64,000 nucleotides of DNA, taken from assembly GCA_023405815.1 (NCBI GenBank), contig JAEXXM010000045.1, positions 102,071-166,070 on the forward strand, given 5' to 3'. The notes beneath the pieces were generated by a model. That model did no database searches. It was given only the letters and a program-made list of their open reading frames with translations, and was not told where the DNA came from. Below are positions 1-8,381 of this stretch, one piece after another (the first letter of the stretch is position 1; each line of letters begins with the position of its first letter). Position numbers and translations under genes: made by a program. Source of the DNA: Pseudomonadota bacterium (GTDB taxonomy: Bacteria > Pseudomonadota > Alphaproteobacteria > Rhizobiales > Hyphomicrobiaceae).

Positions 1-1
1 A

Positions 2-505
2 GCGCTTGCGATGTTCCGCGAGATCAAGCCCGAGCTCGTCCTGCTCGACCTCAACCTCACCGGTATCGGCGGCCTCGAGCTGCTGCGCCGCCTCCTGAGC
101 GAGGACGAGAAGGTGCGCGTCGTCGTCTTTTCAATGCACGCCGAACCCATTTACGCCGCCCGCGCGCTCCGCCTTGGTGCACGCGGCTACGTCAGCAAGA
201 GCGCCGGCGCCGACGAGCTCGTTACCGCCGTCAAGAAGGTGGCCGAGGGGGGCCGCTACGTCGAGCGCGAGATCGCCGGCGAGCTGGCCTTCACCCAGCT
301 TTCGGCCGAGGACCCGCTGCAGCAGCTCACAATGCGCGAGATCGAGATCCTGCGCCTGCTCGGCGAGGGCAACAGCCTGACCGAGATCGCCCAGACCATC
401 GGCGTCGCCTACAAGACCGTCGCCAACACCTGCTCGATCATCAAGAGCAAGCTGGGCGTCGAGCGCACGGCAGACCTCATCCGCGTCTCCATGGAAATGA
501 AATGA
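2..505 (+). CDS. LuxR/NarL-family response regulator, 5'-truncated by the window edge
   Basis: The reading frame is open to base 2, so the N-terminus lies outside the window. The visible part starts inside a receiver domain: the phospho-acceptor Asp is in ELVLLDLNL, followed by VVVFSMH and the conserved Lys in GYVSKSAG. A C-terminal LuxR-type helix-turn-helix follows (LTMREIEILRLLGEGNS to the recognition helix near VAYKTVANT). Family knowledge: such two-component regulators bind DNA when phosphorylated by a sensor kinase, which is not visible here. It converges with the hemoglobin/methylamine block, so a direct link is not shown. Confidence 0.9.
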   Translation, partial: ALAMFREIKPELVLLDLNLTGIGGLELLRRLLSEDEKVRVVVFSMHAEPIYAARALRLGARGYVSKSAGADELVTAVKKVAEGGRYVEREIAGELAFTQLSAEDPLQQLTMREIEILRLLGEGNSLTEIAQTIGVAYKTVANTCSIIKSKLGVERTADLIRVSMEMK

Positions 506-759
506 GCGCCTGACCGAGCGCGTCCGGGGCGCGACATCTGGACGTGTCGTTCGGGAAGACTTGCGCGGCGGGGTCGGGAAATATTCCCTCACTGTTGGGT
601 ACAGCAGGCCGCTAACGTCCTGCTGCCGCGCACTTGCGGAATGGGCGCCGGTGCCACTGGCAGCCGGCGTCCTTCCGCCTCTTTTGTTGCGCGGCCTTCG
701 CGAAATTCCGCTCTGTCAAACGCGCGCCTCGGACGTTCGCGGCTAAGCGGACACGTGAG

Positions 760-1182
760 CTATTCCCGGTTGACGAGGATCGTCGCGACGCGCGTGAACG
801 GCGCCATCAGCCGCGCCTTGATATCGGCCGGCAGCCCGACACGATCGATGGCGATCGACATGCAGTTGAGCCAGGCATCCTTCGCTTCCGCGTTTATCTC
901 CACGTGCTCGTGCATCTGGCGCACGTCCGAGTGGCCATACTTCTGAACGTAGAGCTTCGGGCCGCCCAGGAAGCCCGACAGGAAATTGAGCTGCTCGATG
1001 CGAGAATGCGCGACACCGTGCCCGCGCAGGTGCAGGACGTGCAGTGCTCGCCCTTCTGGTTCGAACTCGACGATGTCGTAGAAGGTCTCGACCAGATTGC
1101 GCAGGCCGTCTTCGCCGCCAACGAGGTCATAGAGAGAGGCTTGGCGTTGGTCTGTGTGGGCTGCTTCGCCAGCGCCTGCCAT
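760..1182 (-). CDS. Group II truncated hemoglobin (trHbO type)
   Basis: The 140-residue protein has a truncated-hemoglobin fold: YDLVGGEDGLRNLVETFYDIV near the N-terminus (B10 Tyr about Y35), proximal His about H91 in RQMHEHVEI, and Trp about W104 in KDAWLNCM, the G8 Trp diagnostic of group II. Known members bind O2, NO or peroxide at heme b in the cytosol. ATG 1182 is chosen because the conserved domain begins just after it; an in-frame extension exists. It is the last gene of the minus-strand methylamine block, 104 bp after gmaS. A hairpin and a palindrome lie in that gap, so it may have its own promoter. Its role there is unknown; oxygen or NO handling is an inference. Confidence 0.9.
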   Translation of the reverse strand: MAGAGEAAHTDQRQASLYDLVGGEDGLRNLVETFYDIVEFEPEGRALHVLHLRGHGVAHSRIEQLNFLSGFLGGPKLYVQKYGHSDVRQMHEHVEINAEAKDAWLNCMSIAIDRVGLPADIKARLMAPFTRVATILVNRE

Positions 1183-1210
1183 GAGCCCCTCCGGCGTCGG
1201 TCTGCTTTTC

Positions 1211-1230
1211 TTATGCTTCGTTTGGCATAA
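1211..1230. promoter_or_regulatory. Palindrome upstream of the truncated hemoglobin
   Basis: TTATGC-N8-GCATAA, a perfect 6-bp inverted repeat centred about 38 bp upstream of the hemoglobin start codon. The position suits an operator. No matching regulator consensus was recognised. Confidence 0.35.
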
Positions 1231-1239
1231 TGAAAGTGC

Positions 1240-1271
1240 GGCGCGCATGGCCCCGCTGAGCCATGCGCGCC
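1240..1271 (-). terminator. Stem-loop after gmaS
   Basis: GGCGCGCATGG and CCATGCGCGCC form an 11-bp perfect stem with a 10-nt loop, starting 16 bp past the gmaS stop. On the minus strand the stem is followed by only a weak T-rich run (CTTTCATTA). It may be a leaky terminator or an mRNA 3'-end stabiliser between gmaS and the hemoglobin. Confidence 0.55.
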
Positions 1272-1286
1272 ATTCTCGCAAGCGAC

Positions 1287-2615
1287 TTAGACGTCGAGAG
1301 TGTTGTCGCGCTCCCACTGCGTGAAGTGGGAAGCGTACTGGTTCCACTCGTTCGTCTTGAGCTTGATGTAGGCCGCCGCGAATTCCTCGCCGAGCGCGCT
1401 CTTGAGCGACGCATCCTTGTCGAAGTTGCGGATTGCATCGAGCAGGTTGAGCGGCAGCTTTGGCGCGTCCGTCACCGTATGACCGAGCTGGTACATGTCG
1501 ATGTCGAGGCGCTTGCCGGGATGCGCGTTGTTCTCGATCCCATCGAGACCGGCGGCGATGATGACGGCCTGCAGCAGGTAGGGGTTCGCTGCCCCGTCCG
1601 GCAGGCGAAGCTCGAAGCGGCCCTTGCCCGGCACGCGCACCATGTGCGTGCGGTTGTTGCCCGTCCACGTGACCGTGTTGGGAGCCCAGGTGGCGCCAGA
1701 AACCGTGCGCGGGGCGTTGATGCGCTTGTAGGAGTTGACCGTCGGGTTGGTGATGGCGGAGAGGGATTCGGCGTGCTTCATGATGCCGCCGAGGAAGTTG
1801 TAGCCCTGCGCCGACATGCCCATCTCGTCGGTCTGGTCGTAGAACTTGTTGCTCGTGCCGCTCGTGTCCCAGACCGAGATGTGAGCGTGGCAGCCGTTGC
1901 CGGTGAGGCCGGGGAACGGCTTGGGCATGAACGTCGCCCTGAGCCCGTGCTTCTCGGCGACCGTTTTCACCATGTACTTGAAGAACGAGTGGCGGTCGGC
2001 GGTGATGAGCGCGTCGTCGAAGTTCCAGTTCATCTCGAACTGGCCGTTGGCGTCCTCGTGGTCGTTCTGGTACGGGCCCCAGCCCAGCTCCAGCATGTAG
2101 TCGCAGATTTCCGAGATCACGTCGTAGCGGCGCATCAGGGCCTGCTGGTCGTAGCAGGGCTTCGACGCCGTATCCTTGTGGTCGGAGATGGCCGTACCGT
2201 CGGGAAGCGTCAGGAAGTATTCGCACTCGACGCCCGTCTTCACGCGCAGCCCTTTGGCAGCGGCTCTCGCGACGACGTTTTTGAGGACGACGCGCGGCGC
2301 CTGAGCGACGAGCTTATCGTCCATCACGCAGTCGGCCGGCACCCACGCGACCTCCTTCTTCCAGGGAAGCTGGATGAAGGCCGCCGGGTCCGGCATGCCG
2401 AACATGTCCGGATGTGCCGGCGTCATGTCGAGCCACGTCGCGAAACCGGCAAAGCCTGCGCCGTCCTTTTGCATCTCCGCAATTGCGGCCGCTGGGACGA
2501 GCTTGGCTCGCTGTCCACCGAACAGGTCGGTGAACGAGATCATGAAGTAACGAATTCCCCGATCTTTCGCGACTTGCGCCAGATCGATCTTCACCTCGTG
2601 TGAATCGTGCGCCAT
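1287..2615 (-). CDS. gmaS: Gamma-glutamylmethylamide synthetase (glutamine synthetase type III-like)
   Basis: A 442-residue glutamine-synthetase-fold protein. The metal/ATP-site motifs are visible: GVECEYFL, NGQFEMNW, GNGCHAHIS, and NNRTHMVRVPGKGRFELRLPDGAANPYL. In the N-methylglutamate pathway GMAS couples glutamate and methylamine using ATP. It lies directly after mgsABC in the same orientation, which favours GMAS over an ammonia-assimilating GlnT. The start is ATG 2615 (MAHDSHEVK), where family similarity begins; a GTG 75 bp upstream in frame would add an unconserved Lys/Val-rich stretch. The 93-bp gap from mgsC is the largest inside the mgs/gma group. GlnT remains the alternative and sequence alone cannot exclude it. 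Confidence 0.88.
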   Translation of the reverse strand: MAHDSHEVKIDLAQVAKDRGIRYFMISFTDLFGGQRAKLVPAAAIAEMQKDGAGFAGFATWLDMTPAHPDMFGMPDPAAFIQLPWKKEVAWVPADCVMDDKLVAQAPRVVLKNVVARAAAKGLRVKTGVECEYFLTLPDGTAISDHKDTASKPCYDQQALMRRYDVISEICDYMLELGWGPYQNDHEDANGQFEMNWNFDDALITADRHSFFKYMVKTVAEKHGLRATFMPKPFPGLTGNGCHAHISVWDTSGTSNKFYDQTDEMGMSAQGYNFLGGIMKHAESLSAITNPTVNSYKRINAPRTVSGATWAPNTVTWTGNNRTHMVRVPGKGRFELRLPDGAANPYLLQAVIIAAGLDGIENNAHPGKRLDIDMYQLGHTVTDAPKLPLNLLDAIRNFDKDASLKSALGEEFAAAYIKLKTNEWNQYASHFTQWERDNTLDV

Positions 2616-2708
2616 TGGTGTTTTCCCAACTGCTTTAGTTACATTGACGCTAGTCGCTGCCGGCTTGCTAAATATTCCGAAGAACTTCACAGCCGCCCCG
2701 TCCGAATT

Positions 2709-4037
2709 CTAGAAGTTGCCCTGCCCCGGAACCCAGCCCGTCCCCGCCAGCGGCACCCGCGCCATGGCGGCCGCCTCGATGGTGAGCGCGCAGAGATCTT
2801 CCGGCGTGAGATTGTGCACGTGATTGTGGCCGCAGGCGCGGGCGATGGTCTGCGCCTCGAGCGTCATCACCTTGAGGTAGTTGGCGAGACGCCGTCCGGC
2901 GAGCACCGGGTCGAGACGCCGCGACAGCTCCGGGTCCTGCGTCGTGATGCCGGCCGGATCCTTGCCCTCGTGCCAGTCGTCATAGGCGCCGGCCGTGGTG
3001 TGCAGCTTCTTGTACTCGGCTTCGAGGCCCGGATCGTTGTCGCCGAGCGCGATGAGCGCCGCCGTTCCGACCGATACCGCGTCGGCACCGAGTGCCAGCG
3101 CCTTGGCGACGTCTGCGCCGTTGCGGATGCCGCCCGACACGATGAGCTGCACCTTGCGATGCATCCCGAGGTCCTGCAGCGCCTGCACGGCAGGACGGAT
3201 GCATGCGAGCGTCGGCTGCCCGACGTGCTCGATGAACACTTCCTGCGTCGCCGCAGTGCCGCCTTGCATGCCGTCGACGACGACGCAGTCGGCGCCCGCC
3301 TTCACCGCGAGGGCGACGTCATAGTAAGGACGCGCGCCGCCGACCTTGATGTAGATGGGCTTTTCCCAGTCGGTGATCTCGCGCAGCTCTAAGATCTTGA
3401 TCTCGAGATCGTCGGGACCCGTCCAGTCGGGGTGACGGCACGCCGAGCGCTGGTCGATGCCCTTCGGCAGGGTACGCATCTCGGCGACGCGATCGGAGAT
3501 CTTCTGGCCGAGCAGCATGCCGCCGCCGCCCGGCTTCGCGCCCTGGCCGACCACCACCTCGATGGCGTCGGCCTTCCTGAGATCGTCCGGGTTCATGCCG
3601 TAGCGCGAGGGCAGGTATTGGTAGACCAGCGTCTGCGACTGGCCGCGCTCTTCCGGCGTCATTCCGCCGTCGCCCGTCGTCGTCGACGTGCCGGCAATCG
3701 TGGCGCCGCGGCCGAGAGCCTCCTTCGCTTGCGCCGAGAGCGAGCCGAAGCTCATGCCGGCGATGGTGATCGGGATCTTCAGCTCGATCGGCTTCTTGGC
3801 GAAGCGCGTGCCGATGGTCACGTTGGTCGCACACTTCTCGCGATAGCCCTCGAGCGGGTAGCGCGACATGGAGGCGCCGAGGAACAGCAGGTCGTCGAAG
3901 TGCGGGACCTTGCGCTTGGCACCGCCGCCACGGATGTCGTAGATGCCGGTCGTGGCGGCGCGGCGGATTTCTGACAGCGTATAGTCATCGAAAACGGACG
4001 ACTTGCGCGGGGTGGTGGGAGGATTGTGATAGCTCAT
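2709..4037 (-). CDS. mgsC: N-methylglutamate synthase subunit C (GltB FMN-binding-domain homologue)
   Basis: A 442-residue protein matching the FMN/Fe-S synthase domain of glutamate synthase: ITIAGMSFGSLSAQAKEALG, TGDGGMTPEE, GQGAKPGGGGMLLG, GADCVVVDGMQGGTAA and VSGGIRNGADVAKALALGAD. MgsABC makes N-methylglutamate from methylamine (or gamma-glutamylmethylamide) and glutamate. The start overlaps the mgsB stop as TGATG, implying translational coupling. The central and amidotransferase domains of GltB are split into MgsB and MgsA, the usual arrangement in N-methylglutamate methylotrophs. A generic glutamate-synthase-like protein is possible but unlikely with gmaS next door. Confidence 0.92.
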   Translation of the reverse strand: MSYHNPPTTPRKSSVFDDYTLSEIRRAATTGIYDIRGGGAKRKVPHFDDLLFLGASMSRYPLEGYREKCATNVTIGTRFAKKPIELKIPITIAGMSFGSLSAQAKEALGRGATIAGTSTTTGDGGMTPEERGQSQTLVYQYLPSRYGMNPDDLRKADAIEVVVGQGAKPGGGGMLLGQKISDRVAEMRTLPKGIDQRSACRHPDWTGPDDLEIKILELREITDWEKPIYIKVGGARPYYDVALAVKAGADCVVVDGMQGGTAATQEVFIEHVGQPTLACIRPAVQALQDLGMHRKVQLIVSGGIRNGADVAKALALGADAVSVGTAALIALGDNDPGLEAEYKKLHTTAGAYDDWHEGKDPAGITTQDPELSRRLDPVLAGRRLANYLKVMTLEAQTIARACGHNHVHNLTPEDLCALTIEAAAMARVPLAGTGWVPGQGNF

Positions 4038-4723
4038 CAGTAAGCGTCCGCGTTGTCGATGTTGAAGTTATAGAGCTTGCGGGCCGAGCCGTAACGGCGG
4101 AAATCCTTGGGTTTGACGCCGTTGAGGCCGGAGCGCTTCAGGAGATTGTCGATGAGCTCTAGGTGCTCGTCGCGCATCTCCTTCTCGATGCAGTCGGCAC
4201 CGAGGCTCTTCACCTTCCCGCGCACGAACAGCTTCGCCTCGTAGATCGAGTCGCCGAGCGCGTCGCCGGCATCGCCGAACACCACGAGATTGCCGGTCTG
4301 CGCCATGAACGCCGACATGTGGCCAATGTTGCCTTTGACGACGATGTCGATGCCCTTCATCGAGATGCCGCAGCGCGAGGAGGCGTTGCCCTCGACGACG
4401 AGGATGCCGCCACGACCGGTGGCGCCAGCGTACTGGCTGACGTCGCCTTTGACGACAACTTTGCCGGACATCATGTTCTCGGCCGCGCCTGGACCGGCAG
4501 AGCCGTGCACGGTGACGTTGGCGTGCTTGTTCATTCCCGCGACGTAGTAGCCGACGGGCCCCTTGATATCGATGTTGAGCGGCGCGTCGATGCCGACGGC
4601 AACGGCATGCCGGCCCTTGGGATTGAGGATTTCCCACTGCGTCTCGTTGGTGCCGGCGTTCTGCTTGTGCAGCAGCTCGTTCAGCTCACGCAGCGAAGTT
4701 GAGTTCAGATCAACGGTGCGCAT
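4037..4723 (-). CDS. mgsB: N-methylglutamate synthase subunit B (GXGXG beta-helix domain)
   Basis: A 228-residue protein equivalent to the C-terminal GXGXG domain of glutamate synthase, the structural subunit of MgsABC. Repeated short beta turns with G-x-G spacing are visible (GPVGYYVAG, VHGSAGPG, VVKGDVSQYAGATGRGG, VEGNASSRCGISMKG, VVKGNIGHMS, VVFGDAGDALGDS). The N-terminus MRTVDLNSTSLRELNELLH fits a family start, and only 5 bp separate it from the mgsA stop. The 3' end shares an A with the mgsC start codon. Similar domains occur in formylmethanofuran dehydrogenase subunit C, but the context settles the call. Confidence 0.92.
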   Translation of the reverse strand: MRTVDLNSTSLRELNELLHKQNAGTNETQWEILNPKGRHAVAVGIDAPLNIDIKGPVGYYVAGMNKHANVTVHGSAGPGAAENMMSGKVVVKGDVSQYAGATGRGGILVVEGNASSRCGISMKGIDIVVKGNIGHMSAFMAQTGNLVVFGDAGDALGDSIYEAKLFVRGKVKSLGADCIEKEMRDEHLELIDNLLKRSGLNGVKPKDFRRYGSARKLYNFNIDNADAY

Positions 4724-4728
4724 AGTGC

Positions 4729-5625
4729 TCAGCGCTCCCAGAAATAGACGGTTGCGGGTTCGGGTTCCCAGACGCGTGCGCCGTCGATGCCGGGGAGGCC
4801 GGCAAGGGCACGGTACTCGGACCCGAAGGCGACGTACTGGTCGGTTTCGGCCATCACTGCCGGCTTGCACGCGATGGGATCGCGCAGCACGGCAAAGCCG
4901 TTCTTGGTGCCGACGACGAAGGTGAAGAAACCGTCGAGGTCGTCGAGGCTCTTCTGCAGCGCCTCGCCGAGGTTCAGCCCCTGCTTGATGCGCCAGGAGA
5001 TGTAGGCCGCGGCGACTTCGGTGTCGTTCTCGGTCTCGAACGTCATGCCGTCGTGGATCAGCTCGCGCCGCACGTTGGGATGGTTCGAGAGCGAGCCGTT
5101 GTGCACGAGGCACTGGTCCGGCCCGGTCGAGAACGGGTGTGCACCCATCGTCGTCACGGCCGATTCCGTCGCCATGCGCGTGTGCCCGATGGCGTGTGAG
5201 CCCTGCATCTTGGCGAGGTCGAACTGGGTCGCGACCTGCGTCGGATAGCCGACTTCCTTGAAGATCTCGATCGACTCGCCCGAGCTCATGATGCGCAGCT
5301 CCGGATGGCCCGTGCGCAGCGCTTCGCGAGCCGCCTGCAGCTTGTCGGCGGGCACGCTCAGGACGGCGTGCGTCGACTTGCGCTCGAGGCTCGCGTCGGC
5401 GCCGATGGCCTTGGAGATGGCCGCCGTGAGCCCCGCGAAGTGCGCCTCAGGATTGGGCGATTGCAGCGTGATCTTGGCCTTGCCCTTCTGCGGAGCGCCA
5501 TAGACGGCAAAGCCCGCAGAATCGGGCCCACGCTCGCACATGGTCGAGAGCATGGTGGTGGTGAGCTCGCCGAGGCGAGGCTCCAGTTTTGCGTCCTTTA
5601 AGAAGAGGCCGACGATGCCACACAT
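4729..5625 (-). CDS. mgsA: N-methylglutamate synthase subunit A (class II glutamine amidotransferase-like)
   Basis: A 298-residue protein starting MCGIVGLFL, so Cys2 is exposed as the N-terminal nucleophile after Met removal. Further Ntn/GATase-II signatures: CERGPDSAGF, GHTRMATESAVT, HPFSTGPDQCLVHNGSLSNH and ENDTEVAAAYI. In the N-methylglutamate pathway it is thought to release methylamine from gamma-glutamylmethylamide for transfer to the MgsC site. It is the first of the tight mgsABC-gmaS group. A candidate promoter lies about 30-60 bp upstream. No truncation is seen. Confidence 0.92.
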   Translation of the reverse strand: MCGIVGLFLKDAKLEPRLGELTTTMLSTMCERGPDSAGFAVYGAPQKGKAKITLQSPNPEAHFAGLTAAISKAIGADASLERKSTHAVLSVPADKLQAAREALRTGHPELRIMSSGESIEIFKEVGYPTQVATQFDLAKMQGSHAIGHTRMATESAVTTMGAHPFSTGPDQCLVHNGSLSNHPNVRRELIHDGMTFETENDTEVAAAYISWRIKQGLNLGEALQKSLDDLDGFFTFVVGTKNGFAVLRDPIACKPAVMAETDQYVAFGSEYRALAGLPGIDGARVWEPEPATVYFWER

Positions 5626-5661
5626 TTTATTATGGTCCCCACATGCCTAACTTGTTTGAGC

Positions 5662-5690
5662 ACCTTAGCAGGGTGTTTCGTGTAGTTCAA
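5662..5690 (-). promoter_or_regulatory. Candidate sigma-70 promoter for mgsA
   Basis: On the minus strand TTGAAC (5690-5685), a 17-bp spacer, then TAAGGT (5667-5662). This predicts a transcript start near 5655 and a leader of about 30 nt. The match is only fair. Confidence 0.35.
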
Positions 5691-5722
5691 CTGGTATGAA
5701 GAGAATTTTCCCTACAGGCAAC

Positions 5723-5995
5723 TCAATGCCCGTAACGCCAGACCTCGTACCGGATCCGCGCGATCCGGTAGGCGTCCGGGATCGACAGCGCCCAGACGAA
5801 CAGTCCGCCCGCAGAGCGTCCGATAAAGGACGTCTCAGGTCCCGTTGTGTGCCAGCACAGAAGTGCAAGCAGCAGCGAGAAGAAAGCGAACCCGAGCCCG
5901 CGCATCTGGGCGCCGACGGCGACATGTCCCGCGCCGGGCGCGAGGATCGCGAGGGCGAGGACGACATAGGGATTGATGGGGGGCTTGGCCTTCAT
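5723..5995 (-). CDS. Small membrane protein of unknown function
   Basis: A 90-residue protein with an N-terminal hydrophobic segment (PYVVLALAILAPGAGHVAVG) and a second (FAFFSLLLALLCWHT), probably two or three inner-membrane helices with a basic C-terminal tail (RIARIRYEVWRYGH). It overlaps the preceding gene by 4 bp (ATGA), so the two are translationally coupled. It sits between the permease gene and mgsA on the same strand, 98 bp before mgsA. No family was recognised. The context suggests a tie to methylamine uptake or metabolism, but this is inference. Confidence 0.7.
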   Translation of the reverse strand: MKAKPPINPYVVLALAILAPGAGHVAVGAQMRGLGFAFFSLLLALLCWHTTGPETSFIGRSAGGLFVWALSIPDAYRIARIRYEVWRYGH

Positions 5996-6663
5996 GCCGC
6001 GTGCGCCTGCCGGTGGGCGCCGGTGACGTCGCGCATCGCATGCAGTTGTTCGAGCACGGTCGTGAAGTCTCCGAGTGGAACCTGCGCGTTCCCGAACACC
6101 GACTGGCGCAGCAGCAGATGCTCGCCGCGCTTGCCTTCACTGGCCTGGCGCACGATGCGCAGTCCGCGCTCGGTGACGGCGATCTCTTTCACGCGCGGAT
6201 CTTTCAGAATTTCGGCCATCAGCGGAGCGAGCCGGTTCAGCAGTACCTGTGCACCCGTGTCGCCCCGGACGAGGACCTCCGCGGGAAAGCCGAGCGGCGC
6301 ATCGAGCCGGTGCTCGAAATGCGAGATGAGGGAGTAGAACTCGGCGCCGCAGTGGCGCACGAGGATCGCGAAACCTGCAAGCCCCGGGTTGCGATCGAGC
6401 AGCGTCGTCGACAGCCATAGCTGCGGCAGGCGACGGATGGTCATCGTGTCGAGCACGAGGTCGGCCTGGATGCCGCGGCCACAATGTGAGCCGGAAAGCC
6501 GGGGAAAGCCGTCGCTGCGGTGGGTCAGCGTCGAGCGGTCGAGCGCCGTTGCGCACTGGTTGAGCAGGCCGCGGCGCGCGCCGATCGCGGCGCGATGATC
6601 GCGCACGGCGATATAGGAGACGGTGGCGGCGCCGGTGGCGGCGATGAGTAGCGTTATGGACAT
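5992..6663 (-). CDS. Unknown protein with one N-terminal membrane anchor
   Basis: A 223-residue protein. Residues 1-20 (MSITLLIAATGAATVSYIAV) form one hydrophobic segment, either a membrane anchor or an uncleaved signal. The rest is soluble and has no recognised motif; a region around EILKDPRVKEIAVTERGLRI looks well ordered. It is followed by the small membrane protein with an ATGA overlap, and preceded by two hairpins after the permease gene. I see no enzyme signature. Co-orientation with the permease and mgs genes is the only functional hint. Confidence 0.65.
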   Translation of the reverse strand: MSITLLIAATGAATVSYIAVRDHRAAIGARRGLLNQCATALDRSTLTHRSDGFPRLSGSHCGRGIQADLVLDTMTIRRLPQLWLSTTLLDRNPGLAGFAILVRHCGAEFYSLISHFEHRLDAPLGFPAEVLVRGDTGAQVLLNRLAPLMAEILKDPRVKEIAVTERGLRIVRQASEGKRGEHLLLRQSVFGNAQVPLGDFTTVLEQLHAMRDVTGAHRQAHAA

Positions 6664-6713
6664 CGAGTGTGGTCGCCTACGCGTAACCAGCGATTGCTGT
6701 TGATGTTGGGGTT

Positions 6714-6775
6714 GCGATCCCCGGTTTTGGGGCCCGGGGATCGCGAGGGCGCCGCGGACGAAGGGTAGTCCGCGG
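6714..6775 (-). terminator. Two consecutive stem-loops after the permease gene
   Basis: GTCCGCGG/CCGCGGAC (8-bp stem, 6775-6752) is followed on the minus strand by GCGATCCCCGG/CCGGGGATCGC (11-bp stem, 6744-6714). Neither has a T-tract. They may attenuate or process the transcript between permease and downstream genes rather than end it. Confidence 0.45.
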
Positions 6776-6792
6776 ACCGCCTTTTCGTGGGC

Positions 6793-8178
6793 TCAGTAGC
6801 CGACCGGGCGCGGCCACGGCATGGTGAACTGGTCGCCGCGCTTCACGAACTTGTAGCGGTGGAAGGCGAACCACGCCGACGCGACGATGTAGAACACCAT
6901 CATCGCCACGAGCTGCGTGCCGTACCCGAGGAACACCGCGAAGTAGATCGTCGCGCACAGCAACAGCAGCACGATGGCCGGCAGCGGGTGGAACGGGTGC
7001 ACGTATCCGCGACGGATCGTGCCCAGCGGCCACATCTTCCGGAACATCAGCACGTTGAAGCCCATGAACGTGTATTCCAAGAGGCCCGACAGGATTGAGA
7101 ACGTGATCACCTGATCGAGCGGCGCGAAGTAGGCGAAGATGAGCGCCACCGGAACGAGGAACACGATCGACCGGAACGGAGTGCGGTACTTGGGATGCAC
7201 CGCGCCGAACACCTGCGGCAGATACCGGTCGCGGCCCATGGAGAACCATGCGCGCGAGGCATCGTTGATGCAGCCGTTCGCCGAGGCCAGCGTCGAGAAG
7301 ATGGTGCCGACAAAGAGCAGCACCATCAGCGGCATCGACCCGGTGAGGCGTGCAGCATCGAACAGCGGCGTCACCGCCTGCCCGAGGTACTCCCACGGCA
7401 TCAGGCCGACGCAGATGTACCAGGTCATCGTCGCCGCGATCAGCAGCGTGATGATCCCGGTCATGGTGCCGAGCGGCAGCGCGCGCGCCGGCGAGCGCAC
7501 TTCTTCTGCGGCCTGCGTCGTTCCCTCGATGCCGAGGTAGTACCACATGCCGAAGTGCATCGCGGCGAGCACGCCGAGCCAGCCGTAGGGCAGGCCGTCG
7601 AGGAGCTCGTGCGGCTTCAGGACGTCGTCCGTCCACGGACTCACTGCTGCGAACAGGATGAGGATCGCAACGAATGCAATCGCGGTGAGGACGAGGTTGA
7701 AGGTCAGCGTCGCGTAGACGCCGCGATAGTTGAGGAACGCCAGGAACATGATGGTGAGCACGATGAATGGCTTATCGTGCGTGTCTGCGAACCCCGCCAT
7801 GCCGCCCACCGTCTGCACGAGGTAGCCGAGCGTTATGGCGTTGGCGGCCTCGAGCATGGTGTAGGCGAAGACGAGGAACAGACCGACATTGAAGGCCATG
7901 AGCGGGCCGACGATGTGCTTGGCCTGGGCGTACTGACCGCCGGCGGCGGCGACCGTGGAGGTCACCTCCGAGTCGATCATGGCGACACAGGTGTAGAGTA
8001 GGCCCGCCGCCCAGCAGGCGATGAGCGCTGCGAGCGCGCCGCCTTTGCCGACCGCGAAGTTCCAACCCATGTACTCGCCGACGAGCACGATGCCGACGCC
8101 GAGCGCCCATACGTGTCCGGGGCCGAGGACTCGAAGCAGCGAGACCTTCTCGCCGTGAACTGCTGTGTACTGGCTCAC
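6793..8178 (-). CDS. APC-superfamily amine/amino acid permease (ethanolamine permease-like)
   Basis: A 461-residue polytopic inner-membrane protein with about 12 helices. APC-type features are GIVLVGEYMGWNFAVGKGG in the first helix and WYYLGIEGTTQAAEEVRSP, the GxEG-like substrate loop. The GTG start at 8178 is supported by GGGAGGT just upstream and by a GTGA overlap with the preceding small gene. The product probably imports a cationic amine; methylamine is a reasonable guess given mgsABC/gmaS downstream. Ethanolamine or an amino acid are alternatives. The three small membrane proteins just upstream are co-transcribed by layout. Confidence 0.85.
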   Translation of the reverse strand: MSQYTAVHGEKVSLLRVLGPGHVWALGVGIVLVGEYMGWNFAVGKGGALAALIACWAAGLLYTCVAMIDSEVTSTVAAAGGQYAQAKHIVGPLMAFNVGLFLVFAYTMLEAANAITLGYLVQTVGGMAGFADTHDKPFIVLTIMFLAFLNYRGVYATLTFNLVLTAIAFVAILILFAAVSPWTDDVLKPHELLDGLPYGWLGVLAAMHFGMWYYLGIEGTTQAAEEVRSPARALPLGTMTGIITLLIAATMTWYICVGLMPWEYLGQAVTPLFDAARLTGSMPLMVLLFVGTIFSTLASANGCINDASRAWFSMGRDRYLPQVFGAVHPKYRTPFRSIVFLVPVALIFAYFAPLDQVITFSILSGLLEYTFMGFNVLMFRKMWPLGTIRRGYVHPFHPLPAIVLLLLCATIYFAVFLGYGTQLVAMMVFYIVASAWFAFHRYKFVKRGDQFTMPWPRPVGY

Positions 8179-8369
8179 CGGTGACCTCCCTGGTGCGGCG
8201 GGTCGATGACGAGCACGTCCTCGATCTCTCCTTCCTTGGAGGACAGGAGCGTCTGTTCCGAGTAGGCGCTGTTGGTGCGGATCATGTCGAAAAGCATCCA
8301 CAGACCGAGTGCGGCCGAGATGCCCCAGGCTGCATATTCCAGCAGCTGGAAGTTGTTCAGATTTTCCAT
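8175..8369 (-). CDS. Single-helix membrane protein, possible permease subunit
   Basis: A 64-residue protein with one predicted helix (YAAWGISAALGLWMLFDMI) and an acidic soluble tail (EGEIEDVLVIDPPHQGG). ATG 8369 has a GGAG-type ribosome site, and the stop overlaps the permease GTG as GTGA, so the two are translationally coupled. The coupling resembles small transporter subunits, but no homologue is recognised by eye. Confidence 0.72.
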   Translation of the reverse strand: MENLNNFQLLEYAAWGISAALGLWMLFDMIRTNSAYSEQTLLSSKEGEIEDVLVIDPPHQGGHR

Positions 8370-8381
8370 TGGAGCACTCCG

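Noticed and set aside
760..2226. One long minus-strand open frame spanning the hemoglobin and the antisense-shifted frame of gmaS.
   Set aside because: The upstream part is an out-of-frame reading of gmaS; only the last 140 codons match a protein family, and they have their own ATG.
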